A stretch of DNA of 64,000 bases from Streptomyces amritsarensis (GCF_001953875.1 NZ_MQUR01000001.1:124039-188038); one strand, 5' to 3'; numbered from the stretch's first letter, positions 7,778-17,418 are shown. Program-made: numbers and translations. Notes: generated by a model from the letters alone, not told the origin.

Positions 7778-8977
7778 CTACTTGGCGACGCGGACGATCA
7801 GCGCGTCGCCCTGGCCGCCGCCGCCGCACAGCGCGGCCGCGCCGACCCCGCCGCCGCGGCGCTTCAGCTCCAGCGCCAGGTGCAGCACCACGCGGGCGCC
7901 GGACATGCCGATCGGGTGGCCCAGGGCGATGGCGCCACCGTTGACGTTCACCTTTTCCGGGGTCACGCCCAGGTCCTTCATTGACTGCACGGCGACCGCG
8001 GCGAAGGCCTCGTTGATCTCGATGAGGTCCAGGTCGGAGACCTCCAGGCCCTCCTTCTTCAGGGCGTGCAGGATCGCGTTCGACGGCTGGGACTGGAGCG
8101 AGTTGTCCGGGCCGGCCACGTTGCCGTGGGCGCCGATCTCCGCGATCCACTCCAGGCCGAGCTCCTCGGCCTTCGCCCTGCTCATCACGACCACGGCGGC
8201 CGCACCGTCGCTGATCTGCGAGGACGTGCCCGCGGTGATCGTGCCGTCCTTGGCGAAGGCGGGACGCAGCCTGCCGAGCGACTCCACCGTGGTCTCGGGG
8301 CGGATGCCCTCGTCCTCCGAGAAGATCACCGGGTCGCCCTTGCGCTGCGGGATCTCCACCGGGGTGATCTCGGCCTCGAAGACGCCGTTCTTCCGGGCGG
8401 CGGCGGCACGCTGGTGCGAGGCGGCGGCGAACTCGTCCTGCGGGCCGCGCTCGATGCCCAGGCGGGCGTTGTGCTTCTCGGTGGACTCGCCCATCGCGAT
8501 GTTCTCGAAGGCGTCGGTGAGGCCGTCGTAGGCCATCGCGTCCAGCATCTCGATCGCGCCGTACTTGAAGCCCTCGCGGGACTTCGGCAGCAGGTGCGGG
8601 GCGTTGGTCATCGACTCCTGGCCGCCCGCGACCACGATGTCGAACTCGCCGGCGCGGATCAGCTGGTCGGCCAGCGCGATCGCGTCCAGGCCCGAGAGGC
8701 ACACCTTGTTGATGGTCAGGGCCGGCACGTTCATCGGGATGCCGGCCTTGACCGCCGCCTGGCGGGCGGGGATCTGGCCCGCGCCGGCCTGGAGCACCTG
8801 GCCCATGATCACGTACTGGACCTGGTCGCCGGAGATCCCGGCCCGCTCCAGCGCGGACTTGATGGCGAAGCCGCCGAGGTCGGCACCCGAGAAGGACTTC
8901 AGCGAGCCGAGCAGCCGCCCCATGGGCGTGCGGGCCCCGGCGACGATCACGGAAGTGGTGTTGTTCGATCCGGACAT
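7778..8977 (-). CDS. Acetyl-CoA C-acetyltransferase (thiolase)
   Basis: A 399-residue thiolase of normal length. The nucleophile Cys is at residue 93 (NKVCLSG), the catalytic His lies in [11 protein letters not shown], and the second Cys is in [11 protein letters not shown]. It probably interconverts two acetyl-CoA with acetoacetyl-CoA, feeding the 3-hydroxybutyryl/crotonyl-CoA (ethylmalonyl) route. It is transcribed toward meaB (99-bp gap) and divergently from the epimerase. The ATG at 8977 has AAGGGG upstream. Confidence 0.93.
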   Translation of the reverse strand: MSGSNNTTSVIVAGARTPMGRLLGSLKSFSGADLGGFAIKSALERAGISGDQVQYVIMGQVLQAGAGQIPARQAAVKAGIPMNVPALTINKVCLSGLDAIALADQLIRAGEFDIVVAGGQESMTNAPHLLPKSREGFKYGAIEMLDAMAYDGLTDAFENIAMGESTEKHNARLGIERGPQDEFAAASHQRAAAARKNGVFEAEITPVEIPQRKGDPVIFSEDEGIRPETTVESLGRLRPAFAKDGTITAGTSSQISDGAAAVVVMSRAKAEELGLEWIAEIGAHGNVAGPDNSLQSQPSNAILHALKKEGLEVSDLDLIEINEAFAAVAVQSMKDLGVTPEKVNVNGGAIALGHPIGMSGARVVLHLALELKRRGGGVGAAALCGGGGQGDALIVRVAK

Positions 8978-9076
8978 GAGGCACAGCCCCTTGGATGAGG
9001 AGTGAACGAGGGTTTACGTGAATGTACTGGGCGGTACCGCAGCGGTCACCGGGCTGCCGGTGTGATCGCGCGCACG

Positions 9077-9106
9077 TTGCGTGACGACCCCCTTCAGCGG
9101 TGCACT
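9077..9106 (+). promoter_or_regulatory. Promoter of the epimerase gene
   Basis: TTGCGT (9077-9082), an 18-base spacer and TGCACT (9101-9106); the -10 ends 6 bases before the ATG at 9113. No Shine-Dalgarno sequence is visible, so a leaderless mRNA is likely. The -10 has G rather than A at its second position. Confidence 0.42.
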
Positions 9107-9112
9107 GTCCCC

Positions 9113-9541
9113 ATGCTGACAAGAATCGACCACATCGGGATCGCCTGCTTCGACCTGGACAAGACTGTCGAGTTCTACCGTGCCACGTACGGCTTCGAGG
9201 TGTTCCACACCGAGGTCAACGAGGAGCAGGGGGTCCGCGAGGCCATGTTGAAGATCAACGAAACCTCCGACGGCGGCGCCTCCTACATCCAGCTCCTGGA
9301 GCCCACCCGCGAGGACTCCGCCGTCGGCAAGTGGCTCGCCAAGAACGGCGAGGGCGTGCACCACATCGCCTTCGGCACCGAGGACGTCCGGGGCGACTCC
9401 GAGGCGATCCGCGGCAAGGGCGTCCGCGTGCTCTACGACCAGCCCCGCACCGGTTCGATGGGCTCCTCGATCACCTTCCTGCACCCCAAGGACTGCCACG
9501 GAGTCCTCACCGAACTGGTCACCTCGAACCCCGACCATTGA
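9113..9541 (+). CDS. mce: Methylmalonyl-CoA epimerase
   Basis: A 142-residue vicinal-oxygen-chelate protein: LTRIDHIGIACFDLDK (metal His), IQLLEP (acidic ligand region), GVHHIAFGTEDV (metal His) and a C-terminal GVLTELV (metal Glu). It interconverts the 2R and 2S epimers of methylmalonyl-CoA. I chose the ATG at 9113, which begins the conserved domain, over an in-frame upstream start at 9002. The divergent thiolase and meaB belong to the same metabolic area. Confidence 0.9.
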   Translation: MLTRIDHIGIACFDLDKTVEFYRATYGFEVFHTEVNEEQGVREAMLKINETSDGGASYIQLLEPTREDSAVGKWLAKNGEGVHHIAFGTEDVRGDSEAIRGKGVRVLYDQPRTGSMGSSITFLHPKDCHGVLTELVTSNPDH

Positions 9542-9562
9542 TGGACCACTGATGGCCCGATT

Positions 9563-9597
9563 CCCCGGCCGGTAGAGTGGCCATGGCTCGGCCGGGG
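9563..9597. promoter_or_regulatory. Inverted repeat around a -10-like element upstream of scy
   Basis: CCCCGGCCG (9563-9571) and CGGCCGGGG (9589-9597) flank TAGAGT (9573-9578), a plausible -10. It could be an operator over the scy promoter or a terminator for the epimerase gene. The scy start lies about 135 bases downstream. Confidence 0.4.
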
Positions 9598-9731
9598 TTC
9601 GGTGCGGAGAGGGTCGGGGCCTGTGACCCCTGCCCCGGTATCTGACACCATTCCCCCGGGGGCGTCGTTCAGCGGGCGAGCGATGCTCATTGGGAGTGAG
9701 CTTGCGACCAGGGGACGGATGGGACCGCGCT

Positions 9732-12700
9732 GTGCGGGGCTACGAAAGCCAGGAGAGCCATCAGGCCGAGGCCGACCATCTCTCGCGCTTCGAGGCCGAG
9801 ATGGAGCGGCTGAAGAAGGAGCGCGGGAAGGCCGTCCAGCACGCTGAGGACCTGGGTTACCAGGTCGAGGTGCTGCGCGCCAAGCTCCACGAGGTACGCC
9901 GGGCCCTCGCGTCCCGTCCTGCCTACGACGGCGCGGACATGGGGTACCAGGCGGAGCAGCTGCTCCGCAACGCCCAGATCCAGGCCGACCAGATGCGCTC
10001 CGACGCCGAGCGCGAGCTGCGCGACGCACGGGCGCAGACCCAGCGCATCCTCCAGGAGCACGCCGAGCACCAGGCGCGCCTGCAGGCCGAGCTGCACAGC
10101 GAGGCCGTCAACCGCCGCCAGCGGCTGGACCAGGAGCTCAACGAGCGCCGCCAGACCGTCGAGGCGCACGTCAACGAGAACGTGGCCTGGGCGGAGCAGC
10201 TGCGCGCCCGTACGGAGGCCCAGGCGCGCCGCCTGATGGAGGAGTCCCGCGCCGAGGCCGAGCAGTCCCTGAACGCGGCACGCGCCGAGGCCGCCCGGGT
10301 CGCCGAGGAGACCCGGCGCCGGATGGCCGCCGACGCCGAGGCCGCCCGCGCGGAGGCCGAGTCCACGCTGCTGCGCGCCCGCAAGGAGGCCGAGCGGCTG
10401 CTGACGGCAGCCTCCGCGCAGGCGCAGGAGGCCACCCAGCACGCCGAGCGGCTGCGTTCCACCACCTCCGCCGAGGCCGAGCAGACCCGGCAGCAGACCC
10501 TCGACCTCGGCCGGGTCGCCGAATCCCGCGTGCAGGAGGCCGAGTCCGCGCTGCGCGAGGCCCGCGCCGAGGCCGAGAAGGTCCTCGCGGAGGCCAAGGA
10601 GAGCGCGTCGCGCCAGCTCGCGTCGGCGGAATCGGTCAACGAGCAGCGCACCCGCACCGCCAAGGAGCAGGTCGCCCGGCTGGTCGGCGAGGCCACCAAG
10701 GAGGCCGAACTCCTCAAGGCCGAGGCCGAGCAGGTCCTGGCCGACGCCCGCGCCGACGCCGAACGGCAGCGCACCGAGGCCGGCGAGCAGGCCCGTACGG
10801 CCGCGGCCGAGGACATGGCCGCGCAGCTGGCGAAGGCCGCCCGCACCGCGGAGGACGTGCTGAACAAGGCCTCGGAGGACGCCCGGGCCACCACCCGGGC
10901 CGCGTCCGAGGAGGCGGAGCGGATCCGCCGCGAGGCCGAGGCGGAGGCCGACCGGCTGCGGCTGCAGGCCGCGGCGACCGCCGACGAGCTCAAGGGCGCC
11001 GCGAAGGACGACACCGAGGAGTACCGGGCCCGCACGGTCGAACTCCAGGAGGAGGCCCGCCGTCTGCGCGGCGAGGCCGAGCAGCTGCGCGCGGAGGCCG
11101 TCGCCGAGGGCGAGCGGATCCGCGGCGAGGCCCGCCGCGAGGCGGTCCAGCAGATCGAGGAGGCGGCCAAGACCGCCGAGCAACTGCTCGGCAAGGCCAA
11201 GTCCGACGCCGACGAGCTGCGCGCCGGGGCGACCACCGAGAGCGAGCGGGTCCGCGCCGAGGCCGTCGAGCGGGCCGGCACCCTGCGCAAGCAGGCCGAG
11301 GAGACCCTGGAGCGCACCCGCGCCGAGGCCGAACGGCTGCGCGCCGAGGCCGAGGAGCAGGCCGAGTCGGTCCGCGCCGAGGCGGACGCCGCAGCCCTCG
11401 CCCGGCGCGAGGAGACCGAGCAGGCGCTGGCCGCGAAGCGCGCGGAGGCCGACGCGGAGCTCGTACGGCTCCACACGGAGGCCGAGAGCCGGCTGACCAC
11501 GGCCGAGCAGACGCTGCGCGACGCCCGCAGCGCGGCGGAGAACATCCGCCGTGAGACGACCGAGGAGAACGACCGGCTGCGCGCCGAGTCGGCGGAACGC
11601 ATCCGCACCCTGCAGACGCAGTCCGAGGCGGAGGCCGACCAGCTGCGCGCGGAGGCGGCGCAGGACGCCGGCCGGGTGCGTGCGGAGGCCGAGCAGGCGG
11701 CCGTTCGGCTGCGCGGCGAGGCCGAGGCCGAGGCCGAGCGCGTGCGCTCCGAGGCCCAGGAGACCGCGGACCGGCTGCGTGCGGAGGCCAAGGCGGCGGC
11801 CGAGCGGGTCGCCGCGGAGGCCGCCGAGGCCCTGGCCGCGGCGCAGGAGGAGGCCACCCGGCGCCGCCGGGAGTCCGAGGAGACCCTGGCCTCGGCCCGT
11901 GCCGACGCCGACCAGGAGCGGGCGCAGGCCCGCGAGCAGAGCGAGGAGCTGCTGGCCGCGGCCCGCCGCCGCTCGGAGGAGGCGCAGGCCGAGGCGGCCC
12001 GCCTGACCGAGGAGGCCGAGAGCCGCGCGTCCGAGCTGGTGTCGGCGGCCGAGGCCACCGCCCAGCAGGTGCGCGACTCCGTGGCCGGACTGCACGAGCA
12101 GGCCGAGGAGGAGATCTCCGGGCTGCGCAGCGCCGCCGAGCACGTGGCGGAGCGCACGAAGGCGGAGGCCGAGGAGGAGGCCGCCCGGGTCCGCGGCGAC
12201 GCCCACGCGGAGCGGGAGCGGGCCGCCGAGGACGCGACCCGCATCCGCACCGAGGCGCGCGCCGAGACGGACGCCGCCAAGGCGCTGGCCGAGCGGACCG
12301 TCGGCGAGGCGATCGCCGAGGCGGAGCAGCTGCGCGCCGACACCGCCGAGTACGCGCAGCGGCTGCGCACCGAGGCCACGGACGCGCTGGCCGCGTCCGA
12401 GCGCGACGCGGCCCGTACCCGGGCCGACGCCCGCGACGACGCCAACCGCATCCGCGGCGAGGCGGCCGAGTCCCTGGAGGCCGCGCGCGCCGAGGGCGCC
12501 CGGATCACGGCCGAGGCTTCGGCCGAGGCCGAGCGGATCACCGCGGAGACCGCCGCGGCCAACGCGGCCCTGGTCGCCGACGCCGAGGCGGAGGCCGCGC
12601 GGATCACCACCGAGGCGGCGGAGGCCGCCGAGGCCACCCGCACCGAGGCCGCGGCCACGCTGGACGAGGCCCGGGCCGAGGGCAACCGGCTGCGTACCGA

Positions 12701-14288
12701 GGCCGCCGAGCAGGTGGACCGGCTCATCACCGAGGCGTCCGCGGAGGCGGACCGCCTCGTCGAGGAGACCCGCGCCGCGAACGCGGCCACCGTGGGCGAG
12801 GCGGCGGCGGAGGCCGAGCGCCTCACCACCCAGGCGGCACGGCTGAAGTCGCAGGCGGCCGAGACGCTGGCGAGCGCCGAGCGCGACGCCGCGAAGATCA
12901 TGGTCGACTCGCGTGCCGAGGGCGACCGGCTCATCGACGAGACCCGCGTGGCCAACGAGGCCACGGTCGGCGAGGCCGCGGCCGAGGCCGAGCGGCTGCG
13001 CGCCGACGCGGCCCGGGTCCTGGACGACGCACGCGCGGAGGGCGGCCGGATCATCGGCGAGGCCACCGCGGAGGCGGACCGTGTCACGGCCGCGGCGGGC
13101 GAGACCCTGGCCGGCGCCGAGCGCGAGGCCGAGCAGACGCTGGACGAGGCGCGCGCCGAGGCGAACCGGCTGCGCAGCGAGGCGGCCGAGCAGGCGGACC
13201 GGCTCATCACCGAGGCGGCGTCCGAGGCGGACAAGCTCACCGAGCAGACCCGCAGGGACAACGAGCGCACGGTCGGCGAGGCGGCGTCCGAGGCGGAGCG
13301 GCTGCGCGCCGACGCCTCCGAGGCGCTGTCCTCGGCGCAGGAGCACGCGGCCCGCACCCGGTCGGAGGCCGAGCGGGTCAAGGCGGAGGCCGCGGCCGCG
13401 GCGGAACGCACCCGTGCGCAGGCCCGTACGGAGTCCGAGCGGCTGCTGGACGAGGCCCGCGAGGAGGCGAACAAGCGCCGCAGCGAGGCGGCCGAGCAGG
13501 TCGACCGGCTCATCACCGAGGCGGCGGCGGAGGCCGACAACCTCACCGTCGAGGCGCAGAAGCAGGCCCTCGCCGCCACCACGGCGGCCGAGGAGCAGGC
13601 CGATGCCATGGTCGACGCGGCCCGCAAGGAGGCGGCGCGGATCACCTCGGAGGCCACCGTCGAGGGCAACTCCCTGGTGGAGAAGGCCCGTACGGACGCC
13701 AACGAGCTGCTGGTCGGCGCGCGCACGGACGCCGCCGCCATAAGGGAACGGGCGGAGGAGCTGCGGGGCCGCGTCGAGGGCGAGGTCGAGGAGCTCCACG
13801 AGCGGGCCCGCCGGGAGTCGGCCGAGCAGATGAAGTCGGCCGGCGAGCGCGTGGACAAGCTGGTGCGCGCGGCGACCGAGCAGAGCGTCGAGGCCGAGGC
13901 GAAGGCCAAGGAGCTGCTGTCGGACGCGAGCAGCGAGGCGAGCAAGGTGCGCATCGCCGCGGTCCGCAAGGCGGAGGCGCTGCTCAAGGAGGCCGAGCAG
14001 AAGAAGGCCGAGCTGGCCCGGCAGGCCGAGAGCGCCCTGGCGGAGGCCAAGGCGGAGGCCGAGCGCCTCGTCGAGGAGGGCCGCCGCGAGCTGGAGGTCC
14101 TGGTCCGCCGGCGGCAGGACATCCAGGGGGAGATCTCCCGTGTCCAGGACGTTCTTGAGGCGTTGGAATCATTCGAGGCGCCTTCGGGTGGCGGCAAGCC
14201 CGCGGTCGGCGGCCAGGGCTCGGGGGGAGCCAAGGCCGGAGTGTCCGCAGGTTCCACTCGTTCGGGTGGCAAGTCGTCGGAGGGGTAG
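9732..14288 (+). CDS. scy: Scy, giant coiled-coil organiser of polar growth
   Basis: About 1518 residues, almost entirely coiled coil rich in Ala, Glu and Arg, followed by a Gly/Ser-rich disordered tail (about the last 45 residues). The N-terminus (VRGYESQES then AEADHLSRFEAEMERLKKER) matches Scy, the scaffold that assembles with FilP and DivIVA at hyphal tips. The repeat pattern fits the 51-residue repeat described for Scy and FilP: near-identical segments recur at 306 nt (2 x 51 codons). The known S. coelicolor Scy is, as I recall, about 1326 residues, so this copy may be longer. I chose the GTG at 9732; upstream TTG 9690 and GTG 9696 are also in frame. filP follows in the same direction. 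Confidence 0.9.
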   Translation: MRGYESQESHQAEADHLSRFEAEMERLKKERGKAVQHAEDLGYQVEVLRAKLHEVRRALASRPAYDGADMGYQAEQLLRNAQIQADQMRSDAERELRDARAQTQRILQEHAEHQARLQAELHSEAVNRRQRLDQELNERRQTVEAHVNENVAWAEQLRARTEAQARRLMEESRAEAEQSLNAARAEAARVAEETRRRMAADAEAARAEAESTLLRARKEAERLLTAASAQAQEATQHAERLRSTTSAEAEQTRQQTLDLGRVAESRVQEAESALREARAEAEKVLAEAKESASRQLASAESVNEQRTRTAKEQVARLVGEATKEAELLKAEAEQVLADARADAERQRTEAGEQARTAAAEDMAAQLAKAARTAEDVLNKASEDARATTRAASEEAERIRREAEAEADRLRLQAAATADELKGAAKDDTEEYRARTVELQEEARRLRGEAEQLRAEAVAEGERIRGEARREAVQQIEEAAKTAEQLLGKAKSDADELRAGATTESERVRAEAVERAGTLRKQAEETLERTRAEAERLRAEAEEQAESVRAEADAAALARREETEQALAAKRAEADAELVRLHTEAESRLTTAEQTLRDARSAAENIRRETTEENDRLRAESAERIRTLQTQSEAEADQLRAEAAQDAGRVRAEAEQAAVRLRGEAEAEAERVRSEAQETADRLRAEAKAAAERVAAEAAEALAAAQEEATRRRRESEETLASARADADQERAQAREQSEELLAAARRRSEEAQAEAARLTEEAESRASELVSAAEATAQQVRDSVAGLHEQAEEEISGLRSAAEHVAERTKAEAEEEAARVRGDAHAERERAAEDATRIRTEARAETDAAKALAERTVGEAIAEAEQLRADTAEYAQRLRTEATDALAASERDAARTRADARDDANRIRGEAAESLEAARAEGARITAEASAEAERITAETAAANAALVADAEAEAARITTEAAEAAEATRTEAAATLDEARAEGNRLRTEAAEQVDRLITEASAEADRLVEETRAANAATVGEAAAEAERLTTQAARLKSQAAETLASAERDAAKIMVDSRAEGDRLIDETRVANEATVGEAAAEAERLRADAARVLDDARAEGGRIIGEATAEADRVTAAAGETLAGAEREAEQTLDEARAEANRLRSEAAEQADRLITEAASEADKLTEQTRRDNERTVGEAASEAERLRADASEALSSAQEHAARTRSEAERVKAEAAAAAERTRAQARTESERLLDEAREEANKRRSEAAEQVDRLITEAAAEADNLTVEAQKQALAATTAAEEQADAMVDAARKEAARITSEATVEGNSLVEKARTDANELLVGARTDAAAIRERAEELRGRVEGEVEELHERARRESAEQMKSAGERVDKLVRAATEQSVEAEAKAKELLSDASSEASKVRIAAVRKAEALLKEAEQKKAELARQAESALAEAKAEAERLVEEGRRELEVLVRRRQDIQGEISRVQDVLEALESFEAPSGGGKPAVGGQGSGGAKAGVSAGSTRSGGKSSEG
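12660..13560 (+). repeat. Most regular stretch of Scy coiled-coil repeats
   Basis: The segment L-D-E-A-R-x-E-x-N begins at 12660, 13140 and 13446, and a marker Asn codon before the T-V-G-E-A-A motif occurs at 12780, 12954 and 13260. The spacings are 174 nt (58 codons), 306 nt (102 codons) and 480 nt (160 codons). These equal 51+7, 2x51 and 3x51+7: the 51-residue repeat is kept, with one extra heptad inserted once. Confidence 0.75.
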
Positions 14289-14484
14289 CCAAGCAGTCCG
14301 GGATGTGCGCACCTGATGAAGGTTCAGGCGAACGGGTGACAAGCAATCCGCCGCCTTGCCACTCAAAAGGGGTGTCATTGTCCAGATCAAACGCGGATTG
14401 ACTCGATGACACGCCGCCTGGGCGCCTAGGATTCCCCTTAACACCTCACGTAGCACCTCATCGGTCTCATTCGACAGGAACCCC

Positions 14485-15423
14485 ATGAGCGACACTTCCT
14501 CCCCCTTCGGCTTCGAGCTCGTGCGGCGTGGTTATGACCGCGGTCAGGTGGACGACCGCATTACCAAGCTGGTCTCCGACCGCGACAGCGCCCTTGGACG
14601 TATCAACTCTCTGGAAAAGCGGATCGAGGAGCTGCACCTCGAGACGCAGAACGCCCAGGCCCAGGTGAACGACGCGGAGCCGTCGTACGCGGGTCTCGGC
14701 GCCCGGGTCGAGAAGATCCTGCGGCTGGCCGAGGAGGAGGCGAAGGACCTGCGCGAGGAGGCCCGTCGCGCGGCCGAGCAGCACCGTGAGCTCGCCGAGT
14801 CGGCTGCCCAGCAGGTGCGCAACGACGCCGAGTCGTTCGCGGCCGACCGCAAGTCGAAGGCGGAGGACGAGGGCGTCCGCATCGTCGAGAAGGCCAAGGG
14901 CGACGCCGCCACCCTGCGCGCCGAGGCCCAGAAGGACGCGGCCTCCAAGCGCGAGGAGGCCGACGCGCTGTTCGAGGAGACCCGGGCCAAGGCCGCCCAG
15001 GCCGCCGCGGACTTCGAGACCAACCTGGCCAAGCGCCGCGAGCAGTCGGAGCGCGACCTGGCCTCCCGCCAGGCCAAGGCCGAGAAGCGCCTCGCGGAGA
15101 TCGAGCACCGCGCCGAGCAGCTGCGCCTGGAGGCGGAGAAGCTGCGTACGGACGCCGAGCGCCGGGCCCGCCAGACCGTGGAGACCGCGCAGCGCCAGGC
15201 CGAGGACATCGTGGCCGACGCGAACGCCAAGGCCGACCGCATCCGCAGCGAGTCCGAGCGCGAGCTGGCGGCGCTCACCAACCGCCGCGACTCGATCAAC
15301 GCCCAGCTGACCAACGTCCGCGAGATGCTGGCGACGCTCACCGGTGCGGCCGTGGCCGCGGCCAACCCGATCGTGGACGACGAGCCGGTCACCCGCGGCG
15401 TGCCGGCGCAGCAGAGCCGCTGA
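14485..15423 (+). CDS. filP: FilP, filament-forming coiled-coil protein
   Basis: A 312-residue coiled-coil protein. The N-terminus (PFGFELVRRGYDRGQVDDRI) resembles the membrane-curvature domain start of DivIVA-like proteins; the rest is an Ala/Glu/Arg-rich coiled coil ending in a short unstructured tail. FilP forms intermediate-filament-like networks that stiffen hyphae and interacts with Scy and DivIVA. It sits 196 bp after scy, as in other Streptomyces. A TAGGAT at 14427 could be the -10 of its own promoter. A strong hairpin follows the stop. Confidence 0.93.
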   Translation: MSDTSSPFGFELVRRGYDRGQVDDRITKLVSDRDSALGRINSLEKRIEELHLETQNAQAQVNDAEPSYAGLGARVEKILRLAEEEAKDLREEARRAAEQHRELAESAAQQVRNDAESFAADRKSKAEDEGVRIVEKAKGDAATLRAEAQKDAASKREEADALFEETRAKAAQAAADFETNLAKRREQSERDLASRQAKAEKRLAEIEHRAEQLRLEAEKLRTDAERRARQTVETAQRQAEDIVADANAKADRIRSESERELAALTNRRDSINAQLTNVREMLATLTGAAVAAANPIVDDEPVTRGVPAQQSR

Positions 15424-15461
15424 CCGCGGGGCATGACCCGCAGGTAGTCATTGAGCCTGAT

Positions 15462-15504
15462 CGAGGGCCCTATGTCACCCGTTTGAGGTGGCGTAGGGCC
15501 CTCG
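15462..15504 (+). terminator. Terminator after filP
   Basis: An 11-bp stem CGAGGGCCCTA/TAGGGCCCTCG continues, after a small internal loop, into CACC/GGTG with a 7-base apical loop. It lies between filP and the ABC gene, and its right end is 7 bases from the -10 of the next gene. Confidence 0.7.
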
Positions 15505-15511
15505 GGCGTTC

Positions 15512-15517
15512 TAGCGT
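15512..15517 (+). promoter_or_regulatory. -10 element (TAGCGT) for a leaderless ABC mRNA
   Basis: TAGCGT ends 6 bases before the ATG at 15524, and there is no Shine-Dalgarno sequence. A leaderless transcript is predicted; the -35 would fall in the filP terminator and is not recognisable. Confidence 0.5.
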
Positions 15518-15523
15518 GACTCC

Positions 15524-16537
15524 ATGATCGAGCTCGATGGCCTCACGAAACGATTCGGTGCGAAGACTGCGGTCGACAATCTCAGCTTCCAGGTCAAACC
15601 GGGGCTGGTGACCGGCTTCCTCGGTCCCAACGGGGCCGGCAAGTCCACGACAATGCGCATGATGCTCGACCTCGACAACCCGACGAGCGGTGCCGTCCGG
15701 ATCTACGGCAAGCGCTACCGCGAGCTCCGGGAACCGCTGAAGCACGTCGGGGCGCTGCTGGACGCGAAGGCCATGCACGGCGGACGCAGCGCGTACAACA
15801 ACCTTCTCTGCCTGGCGCAGTCGAACGGCATCCCGCAGCGCCGGGTCGCCGAGGTGCTGGACCTGGTGGGACTGGCGCCGGTGGCCAGGAAGAAGTCCAA
15901 AGGATTTTCGCTGGGCATGGGCCAACGGCTGGGAATCGCCTCCGCATTGCTGGGCGATCCGCAGATCCTCATGTTCGACGAGCCCGTCAACGGCCTGGAT
16001 CCCGAAGGAATTCTCTGGATCCGCAATCTGATGAAGGGCCTGGCGGCAGAGGGGCGGACGATCTTCGTGTCCTCCCATCTGATGAGCGAAATGGCCCTGA
16101 CCGCAGACCATTTGATCGTCATCGGTCAGGGACGGCTGCTGGCCGATACCTCTATGGCTGATTTCATTCACCAGAACTCCCGCAGTTTCGTCCGGATGCG
16201 CTCGCCGCAGCTGGAGCAGCTCAAGGACGTCCTGCACGAGGCCGGAATCGCCCCTGTCGGCGTGCCCGACGGCGGCGCGCTGGAGATCGACGGCGTGGGC
16301 GCGGAGCAGCTCGGCGAGCTCGCCGCCCGGCACCGGATCGTGCTGCACGAACTCAGCCCGCAACGGGCTTCACTGGAGGAAGCGTTCATGCGCATGACGG
16401 CGGACTCCGTCGAGTACCACGCCCACGCACCGGGGGCACCCGGCGCGGCCATCGACAACCCGGCCCGGCCGGCCGACGTCCCCGCCTGGGGCGCCGGCTT
16501 CGACGCCGCCGACTCCACGCGCAAGGGCGGGCGGTGA
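15524..16537 (+). CDS. ABC transporter ATP-binding protein (pair 1)
   Basis: A 337-residue ABC ATPase: Walker A GPNGAGKST (about residues 34-42), signature LGMGQ instead of LSGGQ (as in bacitracin/antibiotic-type exporters), Walker B ILMFDEP, and the switch His in FVSSHLMSEM. A C-terminal extension of about 110 residues follows the core. Its stop overlaps the permease start (GTGA). It exports or extrudes an unknown compound and is a close paralogue of the ATPase at 17470. Confidence 0.9.
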   Translation: MIELDGLTKRFGAKTAVDNLSFQVKPGLVTGFLGPNGAGKSTTMRMMLDLDNPTSGAVRIYGKRYRELREPLKHVGALLDAKAMHGGRSAYNNLLCLAQSNGIPQRRVAEVLDLVGLAPVARKKSKGFSLGMGQRLGIASALLGDPQILMFDEPVNGLDPEGILWIRNLMKGLAAEGRTIFVSSHLMSEMALTADHLIVIGQGRLLADTSMADFIHQNSRSFVRMRSPQLEQLKDVLHEAGIAPVGVPDGGALEIDGVGAEQLGELAARHRIVLHELSPQRASLEEAFMRMTADSVEYHAHAPGAPGAAIDNPARPADVPAWGAGFDAADSTRKGGR

Positions 16538-17316
16538 CCATGGCCTTCTCCGCCGTCCTCACGTCCGAGTGGACCAAGATCCGCACCGTGGCCTCCACCA
16601 GCTGGACGCTCGCCACCGCGCTGCTGGTGACCGTCGCCATGGGCGCCGGTCTGTGCGCCGTGGTCAACGCGACCTTCGACACCATGCCGGAGTCGCAGCA
16701 GATCGCCTTCGACCCCACCCAGATGAGCTTCTCCGGGATGCTCTTCGGGCAGGTGGCGGTGCTGATCTTCGGCGCCATGGTGGTCGGCAGCGAGTACAGC
16801 ACGGGCATGATCCGCAGTTCCCTCGCCGCCGTGCCGGCCCGCGGCGCCCTGCTGCTGGGGAAGCTCACCGTGGCGACCGCCCTCGCGCTGGTGGTCGGCC
16901 TCGCGACCGGATTCCTGTCCTTCTTCCTCGGCCAGGCCCTCCTCGGCGAGCACAGCACCACGCTCGGCGAGGAGAACGTCCTGCGCGCGGTGATCGGCGT
17001 CGGCCTGTACATGGCGCTGCTCGCGGTGTTCGCCATGGGTGTGTCGATGATGCTGCGCAACACCGCCGCAGCGATCTCGATCCTGATCAGCTTCGTCCTG
17101 ATCCTGCCCATCGTGCTCAGCCTGGTCGACGCCACCCGCAAGATCGCCTTCTACCTGCCCAACCAGGCCGGCTCCGCGATCATGCAGACCGTGTCCTCCC
17201 CCGCCGTCACCTCGGACGCGCCCTACGGCCCGTGGGGCGGTCTCGGGATCATGGTCCTGTGGGTGGCCGCCGCGGTACTCGGGGGCTATCTCGTCCTCAG
17301 CAGGAGGGACGCCTGA
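16534..17316 (+). CDS. ABC transporter permease (pair 1)
   Basis: A 260-residue ABC-2-type membrane protein with six hydrophobic segments, beginning with a cytoplasmic amphipathic stretch (VLTSEWTKIRTVASTSW) typical of this permease family and ending YLVLSRRDA. The GTG at 16534 overlaps the ATPase stop; an ATG two codons later is the alternative start. It forms a transporter with the preceding ATPase; the substrate is unknown. Confidence 0.87.
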   Translation: MTMAFSAVLTSEWTKIRTVASTSWTLATALLVTVAMGAGLCAVVNATFDTMPESQQIAFDPTQMSFSGMLFGQVAVLIFGAMVVGSEYSTGMIRSSLAAVPARGALLLGKLTVATALALVVGLATGFLSFFLGQALLGEHSTTLGEENVLRAVIGVGLYMALLAVFAMGVSMMLRNTAAAISILISFVLILPIVLSLVDATRKIAFYLPNQAGSAIMQTVSSPAVTSDAPYGPWGGLGIMVLWVAAAVLGGYLVLSRRDA

Positions 17317-17400
17317 CGGCCGACCCCCTCCGCAAGGACTACGGGTCATACCAGGGTCGGCCTCCGGGACGGGTCAGGGATCCGGCCCGGGGCGGAACCG

Positions 17401-17418
17401 TAGGATCCTCGCTATCCT
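17401..17418 (+). promoter_or_regulatory. -10-like TAGGAT with short inverted repeat before ABC pair 2
   Basis: TAGGAT (17401-17406) is a good Streptomyces -10 element. AGGAT (17402-17406) and ATCCT (17414-17418) form a short inverted repeat across it. The ATG lies about 52 bases downstream of the repeat, preceded by AAGGGGC. Confidence 0.4.

Noticed and set aside
10000..14200. Possible tandem DNA repeats or CRISPR-like array within the scy region
   Set aside because: The periodicity is at the protein level (51-residue coiled coil) with frequent synonymous changes; there are no constant repeats with variable spacers.
9687..14272. Two very long minus-strand open frames (about 1370 and 1449 codons) opposite scy
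   Set aside because: Generated by the repetitive Ala/Glu/Arg codons of scy; their composition (Leu/Gly-rich or Ser/Ala-rich without motifs) is that of mirror frames.
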